Shown here: piece by piece, positions 40,505-48,985 of the stretch
How the letters are laid out: each line of letters starts with the position of its first letter
Position numbering within the stretch: position 1 is the first letter of the stretch
Origin: Desulfobacterales bacterium
GTDB lineage: Bacteria; Desulfobacterota; Desulfobacteria; Desulfobacterales; JAHEIW01
Length of the DNA: 54,174 bases
NCBI GenBank assembly: GCA_030145015.1
Contig: JAQYWI010000011.1
Location: forward strand, 2,437 to 56,610
Direction of reading: 5' to 3'
Notes under the pieces: generated by a model
What the model was told of the DNA's origin: nothing
The model's database searches: none
The model's input: only the letters and a program-made list of their open reading frames with translations
Position numbers and translations under genes: made by a program

Positions 40505-43500
40505 TTACATGCCGCGCCGGTACTGCCCCCCAACATCATAGAGCGCCTGGGTGATTTGTCCGAGGCTGCATACCCGCACGACATTCATCAGTTCATCGAA
40601 AACGTTCTCGCCGGACAGGGCAACCTTCTGCAGGCGTTCCAGTGCTGCCGGGGCCTCTTTTTCATGACGTTTTTTAAAATCGGCCAGACGCTTCAGTTGC
40701 GATTGTTTTTCTTCTTCGGTTGCCCGGGACAGCTCAACGCTCTCGTTGAGTTGATCCTGATCGGCATCCGGGTCCCGGAATGTGTTTACGCCGATGATAG
40801 GGAGTTTGCCGGTATGTTTTAAAGTTTCTGAATAAATAGATTCCTCCTGAATTTTACTGCGCTGGTAGCCCGTTTCCATGGCACCCAGGACACCGCCGCG
40901 CTTGGTGATTTGATCAAATTCATCTAATACCGCTTTCTCCACAAGCCGGGTCAATTCTTCAAAGATAAAGCTTCCCTGGTTCATATTTTCATTTTTCGTC
41001 AATCCCCATTCACGGTTTATGATAAGCTGAATGGCCAGGGCACGCCTGACCGACTCGGCGCTCGGTGTGGTAATGGCTTCATCAAAAGCGTTGGTATGCA
41101 GGCTGTTGCAGTTGTCATAGATGGCACAAAGCGCCTGCAGGGTTGTGCGGACGTCATTAAATTGGATATCCTGGCTGTGTAAGGACCGCCCGGATGTCTG
41201 GCAGTGATATTTGAGCATCTGGGAGCGAAGAGATCCGCCGTAGAGTTGACGCAGGGCGATGGCCCATATGCGCCGCGCAACTCTTCCGATGACGGTATAT
41301 TCAGGATCCATTCCATTTGAAAAGAAAAATGATAAATTCGGTGCAAAGCTTTCAAGGGGCATGCCACGGGACAAATAATATTCAACATAAGTAAACCCGT
41401 TGGCCAGGGTGAGCGCCAGCTGGGTGATCGGGTTGGCGCCGGCCTCGGCGATATGGTATCCGGAGATGGAGACACTGTAGAAATTACGGACGTTGTGATC
41501 GATAAAGTATTGCTGGATATCCCCCATTACCCTCAACGCAAATTCAATCGAAAAAATGCAGGTGTTCTGCCCCTGATCTTCCTTAAGGATGTCGGCTTGT
41601 ATGGTACCCCGCACGTTGGAAAGTACGTCGGTTCGAATATTTTGATACTGTTCTTTGGAGGGTTCTTTTCCGTTTTCGGCCTTGAACCTGTCCACCTGCT
41701 GGTCAATGGCGGTATTAAAAAACATCGCCAGCATCATGGGCGCCGGTCCGTTTATGGTCATGGAAACCGAAGTGCTGGGGGCGCAGAGTTCAAAACCTTC
41801 ATAGAGAACTTTGACATCATCAAGGGTGCAGATGCTGACGCCCGAGGTGCCGATTTTTCCATATATATCCGGCCGCTTATCCGGATCACATCCATAGAGG
41901 GTGACGGAATCATAGGCGGTTGAAAGCCGTTTGGCTTCATAATCGGCCGAAAGCATTTTAAATCGGCGGTTGGTTCGGGAGGGATCTCCTTCGCCGGCAA
42001 ACATGCGGGTGGGCTCTTCGTCCGCCCGCTTTAACGGGAAGACGCCGGCCGTAAATGGAAATCTTCCGGAGACGTTTTCTTCCCTCATCCAGCGGTATAT
42101 TTCAGCGGGATCTTTGTATTTGGGAAGGACAATCTTGGGGATGCGGGTGTGAGATAATGATTCCGTGTATAAGGGCACCCTGATTTCGCGATCCCGAACC
42201 CTGTAGACCAGCTCGTCTTTATTGTAGGATTCCTTGATTTTTTCCCATTCCGCAATGGAATCCAATGTCTCTTTTTCCAGAGCAGCTTCGGCTTTTTTAA
42301 TTTCATCCTTGAGCTTTGAAAGCAGCTCCGGAGAATCCTCTTTGCAATCACCTGCGCTGATGGTTGCATGCGTTTCTTTGAAGTGCCAGACCTTTCTGAG
42401 ATTTCGGGCCTGTTCCTCGGTTTGCTCGTGGTATGTCCTGACGGTTTCCGCTATTTCGGAAAGATAGCGGGTGCGTTCCGGCGGAATGATGATGGTTTTG
42501 GAAGATGAGGTCCTGGTTTGCGGTTTTGGCAAGCCGGCTTTGAATTTCACCCCGGATTTTTCGGCAACTTTATCGAGAATCGCATGATACAAGGATGTGA
42601 CTCCATCGTCATTAAACTTGGAAGCGATGGTTCCAAATACCGGCATCTCTTCAGGGTCGCTGTCCCATAATTTTTGATTGCGCTGGACCTGCTTGCGAAC
42701 ATCGCGCACCGCATCCTCACCGCCGCGCTTTTCATATTTGTTGACCACCACCAGGTCCGCAAAATCAAGCATATCGATTTTTTCAAGCTGGGTGGCGGCA
42801 CCAAACTCGCTGGTCATGGCATAGATGGATAAGTCAACCAAATCGGCAATACTCGAATCTCCCTGTCCGATACCGGCGGTTTCGGCAATGACCAGGTCAA
42901 AGCCGGCTGCCTGGGTTACCTCGATGGCTTCAGCTAACACCGCCGGTAATTCTATCTGGGACCGTCGCGTCGCCAGAGAGCGCAAATAAACACGCGGGTT
43001 GTTGATCGCGTTCATCCGTATCCGATCCCCTAAAAGCGCTCCACCGGTTTTGCGCCGGGAGGGGTCACAGCTGATGATGGCAATATGAATATCTTTAAGA
43101 TCATGCAACATCCTTAAGATCAGTTCATCGGTCAAAGAGGATTTGCCGGCCCCGCCCGTTCCGGTAATACCGATAACCGGGGCCTTGCGATTTTCGATCT
43201 TTTTTAAAAGCTGAGTTCGAATAGCGGCGAAGTTCCCGTTTCCCCGGGCCTTTGCCTGTTCAGCGGCGCTAATCAGTTTGGCGACTAAGAGCGGGTTGGT
43301 CGGGTTCAGAGCACTTAAATCAAAATCGTCGTTTTCGACAGTCGCAAAATCGATCAGCGCAACCATGTGGTTAATCATTCCCTGGAGTCCCATGCGGGCG
43401 CCGTCTTCCGGTGAATAAACCTTGGCAACGCCGTATGCTTCCAGCTCCCTGATCTCGTCGGGTACAATCACGCCGCCGCCCCCGCCGAATACCTTGATGC

Positions 43501-43783
43501 CGGAAGCGCCTCTTTCCTTTAAAAGATCGACCATATATTTGAAAAATTCTACATGTCCGCCCTGATAACTCGATACGGCCACACCCTGGACATCCTCATC
43601 AATGGCGGCCTCCACGATCTCCTGAACCGATCGATTATGTCCTAAATGAATAACCTCTACGCCGGTATCCTGGAGTATCCTGCGCATAATATTTATGGCT
43701 GCATCATGGCCATCAAAAAGAGACGTTGCCGTAACGACTCTGACATTATGTTCAGGTTTATAAGCTTCAACTTCAGGATTCAT
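40505..43783 (-). CDS. icmF: Fused isobutyryl-CoA mutase (IcmF)
   Basis: Adenosylcobalamin enzyme interconverting isobutyryl-CoA and n-butyryl-CoA, with its own GTPase chaperone built in. The 1092 residues run in IcmF order. A B12-binding domain (1-150) has Asp24-x-His26 (FDGHDAAI). A MeaB-type G-protein has the P-loop GITGTGGAGKSS at 205-216. The linker and large mutase barrel run from about 540 to the end. The barrel has TRMFAGEG, whose Phe matches the isobutyryl type rather than methylmalonyl-CoA mutase, plus the active-site SISGYHIAEAGA and HCQTSGRSL. The length matches the family. It follows the TetR gene by 28 bp. Confidence 0.93.
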   Translation of the reverse strand: MNPEVEAYKPEHNVRVVTATSLFDGHDAAINIMRRILQDTGVEVIHLGHNRSVQEIVEAAIDEDVQGVAVSSYQGGHVEFFKYMVDLLKERGASGIKVFGGGGGVIVPDEIRELEAYGVAKVYSPEDGARMGLQGMINHMVALIDFATVENDDFDLSALNPTNPLLVAKLISAAEQAKARGNGNFAAIRTQLLKKIENRKAPVIGITGTGGAGKSSLTDELILRMLHDLKDIHIAIISCDPSRRKTGGALLGDRIRMNAINNPRVYLRSLATRRSQIELPAVLAEAIEVTQAAGFDLVIAETAGIGQGDSSIADLVDLSIYAMTSEFGAATQLEKIDMLDFADLVVVNKYEKRGGEDAVRDVRKQVQRNQKLWDSDPEEMPVFGTIASKFNDDGVTSLYHAILDKVAEKSGVKFKAGLPKPQTRTSSSKTIIIPPERTRYLSEIAETVRTYHEQTEEQARNLRKVWHFKETHATISAGDCKEDSPELLSKLKDEIKKAEAALEKETLDSIAEWEKIKESYNKDELVYRVRDREIRVPLYTESLSHTRIPKIVLPKYKDPAEIYRWMREENVSGRFPFTAGVFPLKRADEEPTRMFAGEGDPSRTNRRFKMLSADYEAKRLSTAYDSVTLYGCDPDKRPDIYGKIGTSGVSICTLDDVKVLYEGFELCAPSTSVSMTINGPAPMMLAMFFNTAIDQQVDRFKAENGKEPSKEQYQNIRTDVLSNVRGTIQADILKEDQGQNTCIFSIEFALRVMGDIQQYFIDHNVRNFYSVSISGYHIAEAGANPITQLALTLANGFTYVEYYLSRGMPLESFAPNLSFFFSNGMDPEYTVIGRVARRIWAIALRQLYGGSLRSQMLKYHCQTSGRSLHSQDIQFNDVRTTLQALCAIYDNCNSLHTNAFDEAITTPSAESVRRALAIQLIINREWGLTKNENMNQGSFIFEELTRLVEKAVLDEFDQITKRGGVLGAMETGYQRSKIQEESIYSETLKHTGKLPIIGVNTFRDPDADQDQLNESVELSRATEEEKQSQLKRLADFKKRHEKEAPAALERLQKVALSGENVFDELMNVVRVCSLGQITQALYDVGGQYRRGM

Positions 43784-43811
43784 GCCGCCTCCTTTGCATC
43801 AGATTAGATTT

Positions 43812-44459
43812 TCATTTTCGTTCTTTTTTGGAACACATTCCCAGGATTAGCTTTGTCTGAAGGTCAATATAGTCTTCAATACTGTAATGATGGGTCAAGA
43901 ACCATCGCCGGAACGTCCACATGTGCCCCAGGACCACAATATTATGCGCCGTGAGTTCAAGAGAGCGTTCATCAAGATTCGGCAGTTCTCCGGTTGAGGC
44001 AATCCGCGCCAGGGCTTCTATAAACAGGCCCGTAATGCGCAGCTCGTTCTCTAAAACGCGTTTTTGCCATTGGATCGGCAGCGATTGTGTTTCCTGGTAA
44101 ATTAGTAAAATAAAATCACTCATGCGGTCGCAAACCTTAAAATATTCGCGGATTACAGCCCCGAGAGCGTCTTTTCCGCCGGTGGCTTGCGACATGACCA
44201 TGGTGACACCCCGTTCAACTTCAGCATGGATGGATTCGCACACCAGATATAAAATATCCTCTTTGGATGCGAAGTATTCATACAATGAGCCAATCGAAAA
44301 TCCTGCTGCGCCGGCAATCTGTCGGGTGGTCGTTTTATGGAATCCCTTTTCGATAAACAGCTGTACAGCCGCATCGGCTATCTGGCGTCGCCTGCGCTCC
44401 ACCAGTTCGGGATTTTTCACCTGGGTGGGTATATCCTTGGTTCTATTGAGTTGCACCAT
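43812..44459 (-). CDS. TetR-family regulator, probable repressor of icmF
   Basis: The 215-residue protein has the N-terminal helix-turn-helix of the family (about residues 22-72: RRRQIADAAVQLFIEKGF, TTTRQIAGAAGFSIGSLYEYF, SKEDILYLV). A helical ligand domain follows. It lies immediately upstream of icmF in the same direction, so the two are probably cotranscribed. A palindrome typical of TetR operators stands just below its own promoter, implying autoregulation together with icmF. The ligand may be an acyl-CoA (inference). Confidence 0.9.
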   Translation of the reverse strand: MVQLNRTKDIPTQVKNPELVERRRRQIADAAVQLFIEKGFHKTTTRQIAGAAGFSIGSLYEYFASKEDILYLVCESIHAEVERGVTMVMSQATGGKDALGAVIREYFKVCDRMSDFILLIYQETQSLPIQWQKRVLENELRITGLFIEALARIASTGELPNLDERSLELTAHNIVVLGHMWTFRRWFLTHHYSIEDYIDLQTKLILGMCSKKERK

Positions 44460-44515
44460 TGTAACCTCATGATATTATGTCGAATCTATAAATAAAGAAA
44501 CAATCGCCCGATATC

Positions 44516-44565
44516 TGAACGAGCGCTCAATCATTAAGGTAACACGTCTATTTTTGACTTGTCAA
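44516..44565 (-). promoter_or_regulatory. Promoter and operator of the tetR-icmF operon
   Basis: On the - strand there is TTGACA (44560-44565), an 18-bp spacer and TACCTT (44536-44541). Directly downstream lies the palindrome-like TGAACGAGCGCTCA (44516-44529, + strand reading; pattern TGARCG-NN-CGYTCA). The position just after the -10 box would block transcription when bound. The tetR start codon is 57 bp further on. Confidence 0.65.
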
Positions 44566-44702
44566 GTTTTTCAGGCGTATGATTTTTAAATATACTTAAC
44601 AAATTGATATTATTACATTAAGTTTCTTTATAAAATACTTGTCGACACCAGCGGCAACAGTTTATCCATTGTCTCAGATTAAGTCAAATAATGCTCTGTG
44701 AC

Positions 44703-44716
44703 TGAGCGCTCGTTCA
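44703..44716. promoter_or_regulatory. Second copy of the TetR-type operator
   Basis: TGAGCGCTCGTTCA is the exact reverse complement of the 14-mer at 44516-44529, centred 187 bp away. It lies upstream of the tetR promoter and beyond the 3' end of the binding-protein gene. It may be an auxiliary operator allowing DNA looping. The rest of the 371-bp gap is AT-rich and shows no gene. Confidence 0.6.
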
Positions 44717-44780
44717 GAAGCCGATCCGATGGGTTCGGGAGGTAATGTTTAGGTTTTAACGGGGGAGAATTGCGGAGGGT

Positions 44781-44817
44781 GCATGCCTGCTTCACACTTG
44801 CGGGTGAACAGGCATGC
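44781..44817 (-). terminator. Strong hairpin after the binding-protein gene
   Basis: GCATGCCTGCTTCAC (44781-44795) and GTGAACAGGCATGC (44804-44817) form 14 pairs with a one-base bulge and an 8-base loop, 13 bp beyond the stop of the - strand binding-protein gene. No T-run follows on the - strand, so it may protect the mRNA end or act with other factors rather than as a classical intrinsic terminator. Confidence 0.55.
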
Positions 44818-44830
44818 ACGCGACACGGTT

Positions 44831-46054
44831 TTACTTGTTTATAAACCAGCCTCCATCTTTTATTTCTGCAACAAAAATGGGTTTGTCGGCATCGCCATCG
44901 GCATTGAAAGCCACAGGTCCGACAATACCCTTAAAGTCCTTAAGCGTGCTGAGCCCTTTCATGATTTTTTCCCGATCTTGAGCAATCTCTCCAGGTCTGT
45001 TGGTAACCCCCATCTGTGTCATTGCATATTTTAGAAAATAAATCGCATCATAGACATTGTGGTCATACATAATCGGTTCGGGAGGCGAAAAGCCTTTGGC
45101 TTTTGCAAGTTTGACGAATTTATCCACAAATCCTTTTGGGGCAATCGAGTAATGGAAGGTGCAGGGCGCAAAGGTTCCCTCTACATCCTTGCCGCCTTTT
45201 TGCGGAAAATACTCGTTGATAAAAGGGCTTCCGCCTACCAGATTCTGCTTAAATCCCTGGCGCCGCAACTCCTTGCTAAAGGTAATGGCATCGAAATAGA
45301 CGCCGCCAAAGGCGATGCCCTGGAAATCATAAGTCTTCAACTTGGTGACCTGGGGCCGCATGTCAAAGTCATTGGTCTGATAGGTGATGAAAGCGCCGTC
45401 ATTGACGATCGTCGTACCCATTTTTTTAAAAACAGTCGGCAACACCATTGAACCCAGAACCCTTCCGATGGCATCTTTGACATCGTGGACAACCACGACG
45501 TTTTTTACATCATATCGTTTGATAAAAGCATTTACGGCCACCTTACCCATTTTGATTTCATCGACGGTATTCCGGAAGGTATAAGGTCGATGCTTTTTGG
45601 CCAGGCCCGGCTTGGATGAGGCCTGTGAGATCATGGGGATGCCGATCTTATTGCCCACCGGAAAGGCGACTTCGCACTCGCCGCTTGAAAAAGGCCCCAG
45701 GATAGCCAGAACCTTATCATCTTCAGCCAGCTTGCGAACCATGCGCGTGGCTTCCATGGGCTTGCTGCTGGTGTCGTAAGTGACCATCCGCAGCGGAACG
45801 CCTCCGATACCGCCGCCGGCGTTGATCTCTTCAATGGCTATCTGGGCTGCAATTTCGTTCTTTTTGGTCCAGTCACGCCACATACCCGACAGGCCCCAGG
45901 CGGCGCCGATTTTAACCTCTTTGCCGGCCACCTTTGAATCCGCCCAGGTGACCTGAACAGGGCCCAGGCAAAAGCTTGTTACGACAAGAACCAAAAAAAA
46001 TATCCCTAAAACCGGTTTCCAAATCTTTTTTGAACGCACTGCCGATTTAGCCAT
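44831..46054 (-). CDS. Branched-chain amino acid-type ABC binding protein (LivK family), orphan
   Basis: Periplasmic receptor of the type I, Leu/Ile/Val-binding family, which also includes binders of aromatic acids and amides. The 407 residues begin with a basic stretch and a signal helix (PVLGIFFLVLVVTSFCLGPV, cleavage near WAD around residue 39). The fold then follows: VKIGAAWGLSGMWRD, AIEEINAGGGIGGVPLRMV and LAILGPFSSGECEVAFPV. No permease or ATPase gene is adjacent. It lies upstream of tetR-icmF and downstream of the dehalogenase-like gene. It probably shares a transporter encoded elsewhere. Confidence 0.9.
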   Translation of the reverse strand: MAKSAVRSKKIWKPVLGIFFLVLVVTSFCLGPVQVTWADSKVAGKEVKIGAAWGLSGMWRDWTKKNEIAAQIAIEEINAGGGIGGVPLRMVTYDTSSKPMEATRMVRKLAEDDKVLAILGPFSSGECEVAFPVGNKIGIPMISQASSKPGLAKKHRPYTFRNTVDEIKMGKVAVNAFIKRYDVKNVVVVHDVKDAIGRVLGSMVLPTVFKKMGTTIVNDGAFITYQTNDFDMRPQVTKLKTYDFQGIAFGGVYFDAITFSKELRRQGFKQNLVGGSPFINEYFPQKGGKDVEGTFAPCTFHYSIAPKGFVDKFVKLAKAKGFSPPEPIMYDHNVYDAIYFLKYAMTQMGVTNRPGEIAQDREKIMKGLSTLKDFKGIVGPVAFNADGDADKPIFVAEIKDGGWFINK

Positions 46055-46126
46055 AAAGTTTTTCTCCTTTCGTTTTTAGTCGTCGTTTTGATGGCAAAAA
46101 AGCCATGCGGTATGAAATAAAGAACA

Positions 46127-46279
46127 GTGAGCTAAAGTTACAAGTGATCTAAAGTGACTAAAGTTAAGGAATTCTGCCCGTCGAGAGCCTCCGGGTCGAA
46201 CGATCATTTATATAATGGATGAGCAAAGCGACACCATAACTTTAGGCACTTTAGCTCATTTTAGTCACTTTAGGCACTT
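46127..46279. repeat. Inverted repeat built from CTAAAGTG words
   Basis: The left arm 46127-46166 and right arm 46237-46279 are made of the repeated words CTAAAGTG/CTTTAG. 46145-46166 pairs with 46237-46258 at 20 of 22 positions around a 70-bp centre. Part of the right arm (46233-46254) matches 9414-9435 with three transitions. It fills the gap between the binding-protein gene and the dehalogenase-like gene. Confidence 0.8.
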
Positions 46280-46301
46280 CAAAAACCATAAAGGTTTTAC
46301 C

Positions 46302-47438
46302 CTAATCTTTTGTCTGGTTACGAATCAGGTCCAGAACCGATTTGGCCCTGCGGCCGCCTTCGCGATAGTCCAGCCACTTTACCACGGGTCTGGGGCGTTT
46401 GCCGCGGATGACATCATCAAGCCAGAGGAGGAATTTGCGTGCAAGATGGGAATGCTTGTTGGATTTTACAGCGAGCCTGTGATGCAGCACATTCGGTCGG
46501 TTCCAGGGGCACACGGATACACAACGGGCACAATCATTCCATCTTTTGGGGTTTGAACACCAAAATCGCTGGCAGGCCTCATCATCAAGCTGCCACTTTT
46601 CGACACCCCGGACCATAACTTTGTCGCCATGGGGGATGGCCTGTGAAGGACAATTCTGGGCACATTTTCCGCAAATCTCACAAAACTTGACCACACCGAT
46701 ATCAACAGGCGAATCCACCGCAAGGGGAAGATCGGTGGTGACGGTGGAGAGTCGCTGTCGGGGGCCGAATTCACGCGACATCAGAAGGCCCAGTCGGCCC
46801 AGCTCTCCCAATCCGGCGGCCTCGGCAATGGGAACATGCTGGACCCACTCATTAATAAAAAAATGGGCCCTGGCCGGGTATCCGAGCTCCCGGATATAGG
46901 CCGCGAGAGACACCGCTACCTTGGCGGCATTCAGATAACCCAGGCCGACCTCGGCATTATCGATCCAGCCGGGGGCATAGCGCATTCTTTTGTAATCCAT
47001 TTCCACCGCCAGGGAGACGGCATATTTGTGGGGCAGATTGATCTCCTGACCGTCCACGCCTTTGGCAAAATCGATCCGCAGACCGGTGTGGCTGTATACA
47101 TACGCCTGGTTTAACTCACATATGCCGACCAGGTCAGCCCCCAGGAAACGGCCCGCCCCTTTGATAATCTTGGCCATATGCCGGGGATCTGAAACTTCGA
47201 TCTTATTCGGATTGAGGGGTCCATCGGCCACCTTGCGCCAGGATCGCATGGGCACATTCATGGCCCTTGTTTCAGGATAAAAGATGCGCCTGAACGGATC
47301 GATGGATTCCCGGGTCCAGCGCTCCTTAACTTTTTCACCCAACCCGCCGATGGCCGCCTGGGTGTGCATCTGATTTCTTTGGTCAAATTTTTCCTGGGGA
47401 CCAACGATTCTGGTCGTAGATTCCACTTCGGTTTTCAT
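46302..47438 (-). CDS. Reductive-dehalogenase-like corrinoid/iron-sulfur protein, no export signal
   Basis: The 378-residue protein has the hallmarks of the RdhA family. The cobalamin-domain stretch AGLGELGRLGLLMSREFGP runs on to LSTVTTDLPLAVD. Two ferredoxin clusters follow: FCEICGKCAQNCPSQAI, and a second with CSNPKRWNDC, CARC and CVSVCPWNRP. It lacks the twin-arginine signal of respiratory enzymes and has no RdhB anchor gene beside it, so it is cytoplasmic. It is not epoxyqueuosine reductase (different cluster spacing and no QueG landmarks). The substrate may not be halogenated; many such homologues have unknown roles. Neighbours are CoA ligases and an ABC receptor. Confidence 0.78.
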   Translation of the reverse strand: MKTEVESTTRIVGPQEKFDQRNQMHTQAAIGGLGEKVKERWTRESIDPFRRIFYPETRAMNVPMRSWRKVADGPLNPNKIEVSDPRHMAKIIKGAGRFLGADLVGICELNQAYVYSHTGLRIDFAKGVDGQEINLPHKYAVSLAVEMDYKRMRYAPGWIDNAEVGLGYLNAAKVAVSLAAYIRELGYPARAHFFINEWVQHVPIAEAAGLGELGRLGLLMSREFGPRQRLSTVTTDLPLAVDSPVDIGVVKFCEICGKCAQNCPSQAIPHGDKVMVRGVEKWQLDDEACQRFWCSNPKRWNDCARCVSVCPWNRPNVLHHRLAVKSNKHSHLARKFLLWLDDVIRGKRPRPVVKWLDYREGGRRAKSVLDLIRNQTKD

Positions 47439-47490
47439 TTGTCTCCTTTATTCTGGTCCCTGGCCACTGGTCCGCGAGTTTTGTCGATTC

Positions 47491-47635
47491 GTTAATTGGT
47501 CGAATGGTCAAATAGTTAAAAATGGATTGAATCCTTTGACTAATTAACTATTCAACTAATCAACTATTTAACAATACCGTCTGACCTCTTCTTCTGTTAT
47601 CTAACCTATGAACCAGGAGCCTGACACCCGAAACC
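47491..47635. repeat. Word-repeat inverted element upstream of the dehalogenase-like gene
   Basis: 47491-47520 and 47536-47572 are made of the words TTAACTATT, GGTCAAATAG and CAACTAAT and pair imperfectly (best segment 11 of 14). Nearby CTGACACCCGAAACC at 47621-47635 is identical to 40475-40489. It occupies the gap between the PaaK-like ligase and the dehalogenase-like gene. Confidence 0.65.
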
Positions 47636-47647
47636 TAAGACCTGATT

Positions 47648-48976
47648 CTAGAACGGTATATCCTTTCTCTCATCCACAAAGCGCTTGGCTTTGTGATCCC
47701 ACCGGGGGAGCGTGCCGTGTTCGAGCATTTCCACATTGGCGCGGATATTCAGACCGATCTGCAGGGATTTGGCGATTTTATCCCTGAACGCGTTCAGTGA
47801 GCTGGAATCCAGTTCCGGAACAGGATCGATTTTGACAATAATTTCGTCAAGATCATGTTCTCTTTTAAATACCACTTGAAATTCATCAACGTCTTCAAAC
47901 TCCCTAACGATCTCCTCTATTTTACTCGGGTATACAATGATGCCCCTGATTTTTTTCATGTCATCCAGTCTACCCAGGACACTGCCCTCCAAAGCGAAGA
48001 GGGTGCGCCCGCATGGGCATGTTCGGTCGCACACGGTCACAATGTCGCGTGTACGATACCGTAGAAAAGGCGTGGCCCGTCTTTCCAGGTTGGTCAATAC
48101 CAGCTCGCCGGTTCCGCCGGGGCCCACGGGTTCATCGGTTTCAAAGTCCAGAACTTCCGGGTAGGCCCAATCTTCGTTTACATGGGTTACGCCCGATTGA
48201 AATTCACAATTGTACCCCCAGGGACCGATTTCGGTGGAACCCAGAAAGTCAAATGCCTTGCAGCCATAGGAACTTTCGATCTTATCTTTTACACCGGGGA
48301 TGACGGCTCCGGGTTCGCCCGTGTGCCAGGAGAGCCTGATCCGGGCTTTCCTGGAAAGATCGATGTCGTTTTTGCGGGCCACATCAGCCATATGAATGGC
48401 ATAGGACGGGGTGGAGCCAATGACTGTGATCGGGTAGGTCGCCAGGGCATTGATGCGCTGATCGGTCTTCATGCCCCCGGATGCGAAAAGCAGGCAGCCG
48501 ATTTCCTGGCAGGCATACCAGCCCGCCCAGAAACCGATCCAGGGACCAAAGCTGAATACCGGCATGACCATGTCGGCTTTGCGAATACCGTAAGCATAAA
48601 GCATACGGGCATATATATGGCAGAATTTTGACCAATCCTCCGGCGTATCGAGGATCTTAATGGGGGTGCCGGTGGTCCCTGAGGTCATGTGAACCCTCTG
48701 GGTTTCCTCGGTTGGCAGCGCCAGCATACTGCCCCAGGGCGCATTGGCTTCCTGGTCTTTACGCAGGTCCTCTTTGGTCAGAAAAGGTAACTTAGATATG
48801 TCCTCCAGCGAGCGAATCTTATCCGGGGTGATGTTTGCTTCTTCGAATTTCCTTTTATAAAATGGGCTCTGGTCCCAGGCGTGTTGAACGATGGCCTTGA
48901 GTTTGCGCTCCTGCAATCTCCTGAGCTCGTCCCGTGAGGCAGTCTCTATCTCAGGATCATAGTAGCGGCTTTCCAT
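47648..48976 (-). CDS. Phenylacetate-CoA ligase family (PaaK-like) ligase 2
   Basis: AMP-forming activation of an aromatic or related acid. The 442 residues start with the PaaK N-domain (QHAWDQSPFYKRKFEEA) and have TSGTTG at 98-103. FDFLGSTEIGPWGY follows, then a PFLRYRTRDIV segment, the CPCGR motif and the C-terminal LPRWDHKAKRF. The length is typical. It precedes the dehalogenase-like gene and follows the amidohydrolase by 9 bp in the same direction, so the three probably share a pathway. Confidence 0.9.
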   Translation of the reverse strand: MESRYYDPEIETASRDELRRLQERKLKAIVQHAWDQSPFYKRKFEEANITPDKIRSLEDISKLPFLTKEDLRKDQEANAPWGSMLALPTEETQRVHMTSGTTGTPIKILDTPEDWSKFCHIYARMLYAYGIRKADMVMPVFSFGPWIGFWAGWYACQEIGCLLFASGGMKTDQRINALATYPITVIGSTPSYAIHMADVARKNDIDLSRKARIRLSWHTGEPGAVIPGVKDKIESSYGCKAFDFLGSTEIGPWGYNCEFQSGVTHVNEDWAYPEVLDFETDEPVGPGGTGELVLTNLERRATPFLRYRTRDIVTVCDRTCPCGRTLFALEGSVLGRLDDMKKIRGIIVYPSKIEEIVREFEDVDEFQVVFKREHDLDEIIVKIDPVPELDSSSLNAFRDKIAKSLQIGLNIRANVEMLEHGTLPRWDHKAKRFVDERKDIPF

Positions 48977-48985
48977 AATTTCTCC

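Noticed and set aside
46302..47438. Epoxyqueuosine reductase (QueG)
   Set aside because: The two-cluster spacing and the stretch ending in TTDLPLAVD are of the reductive dehalogenase type; QueG landmarks are absent.
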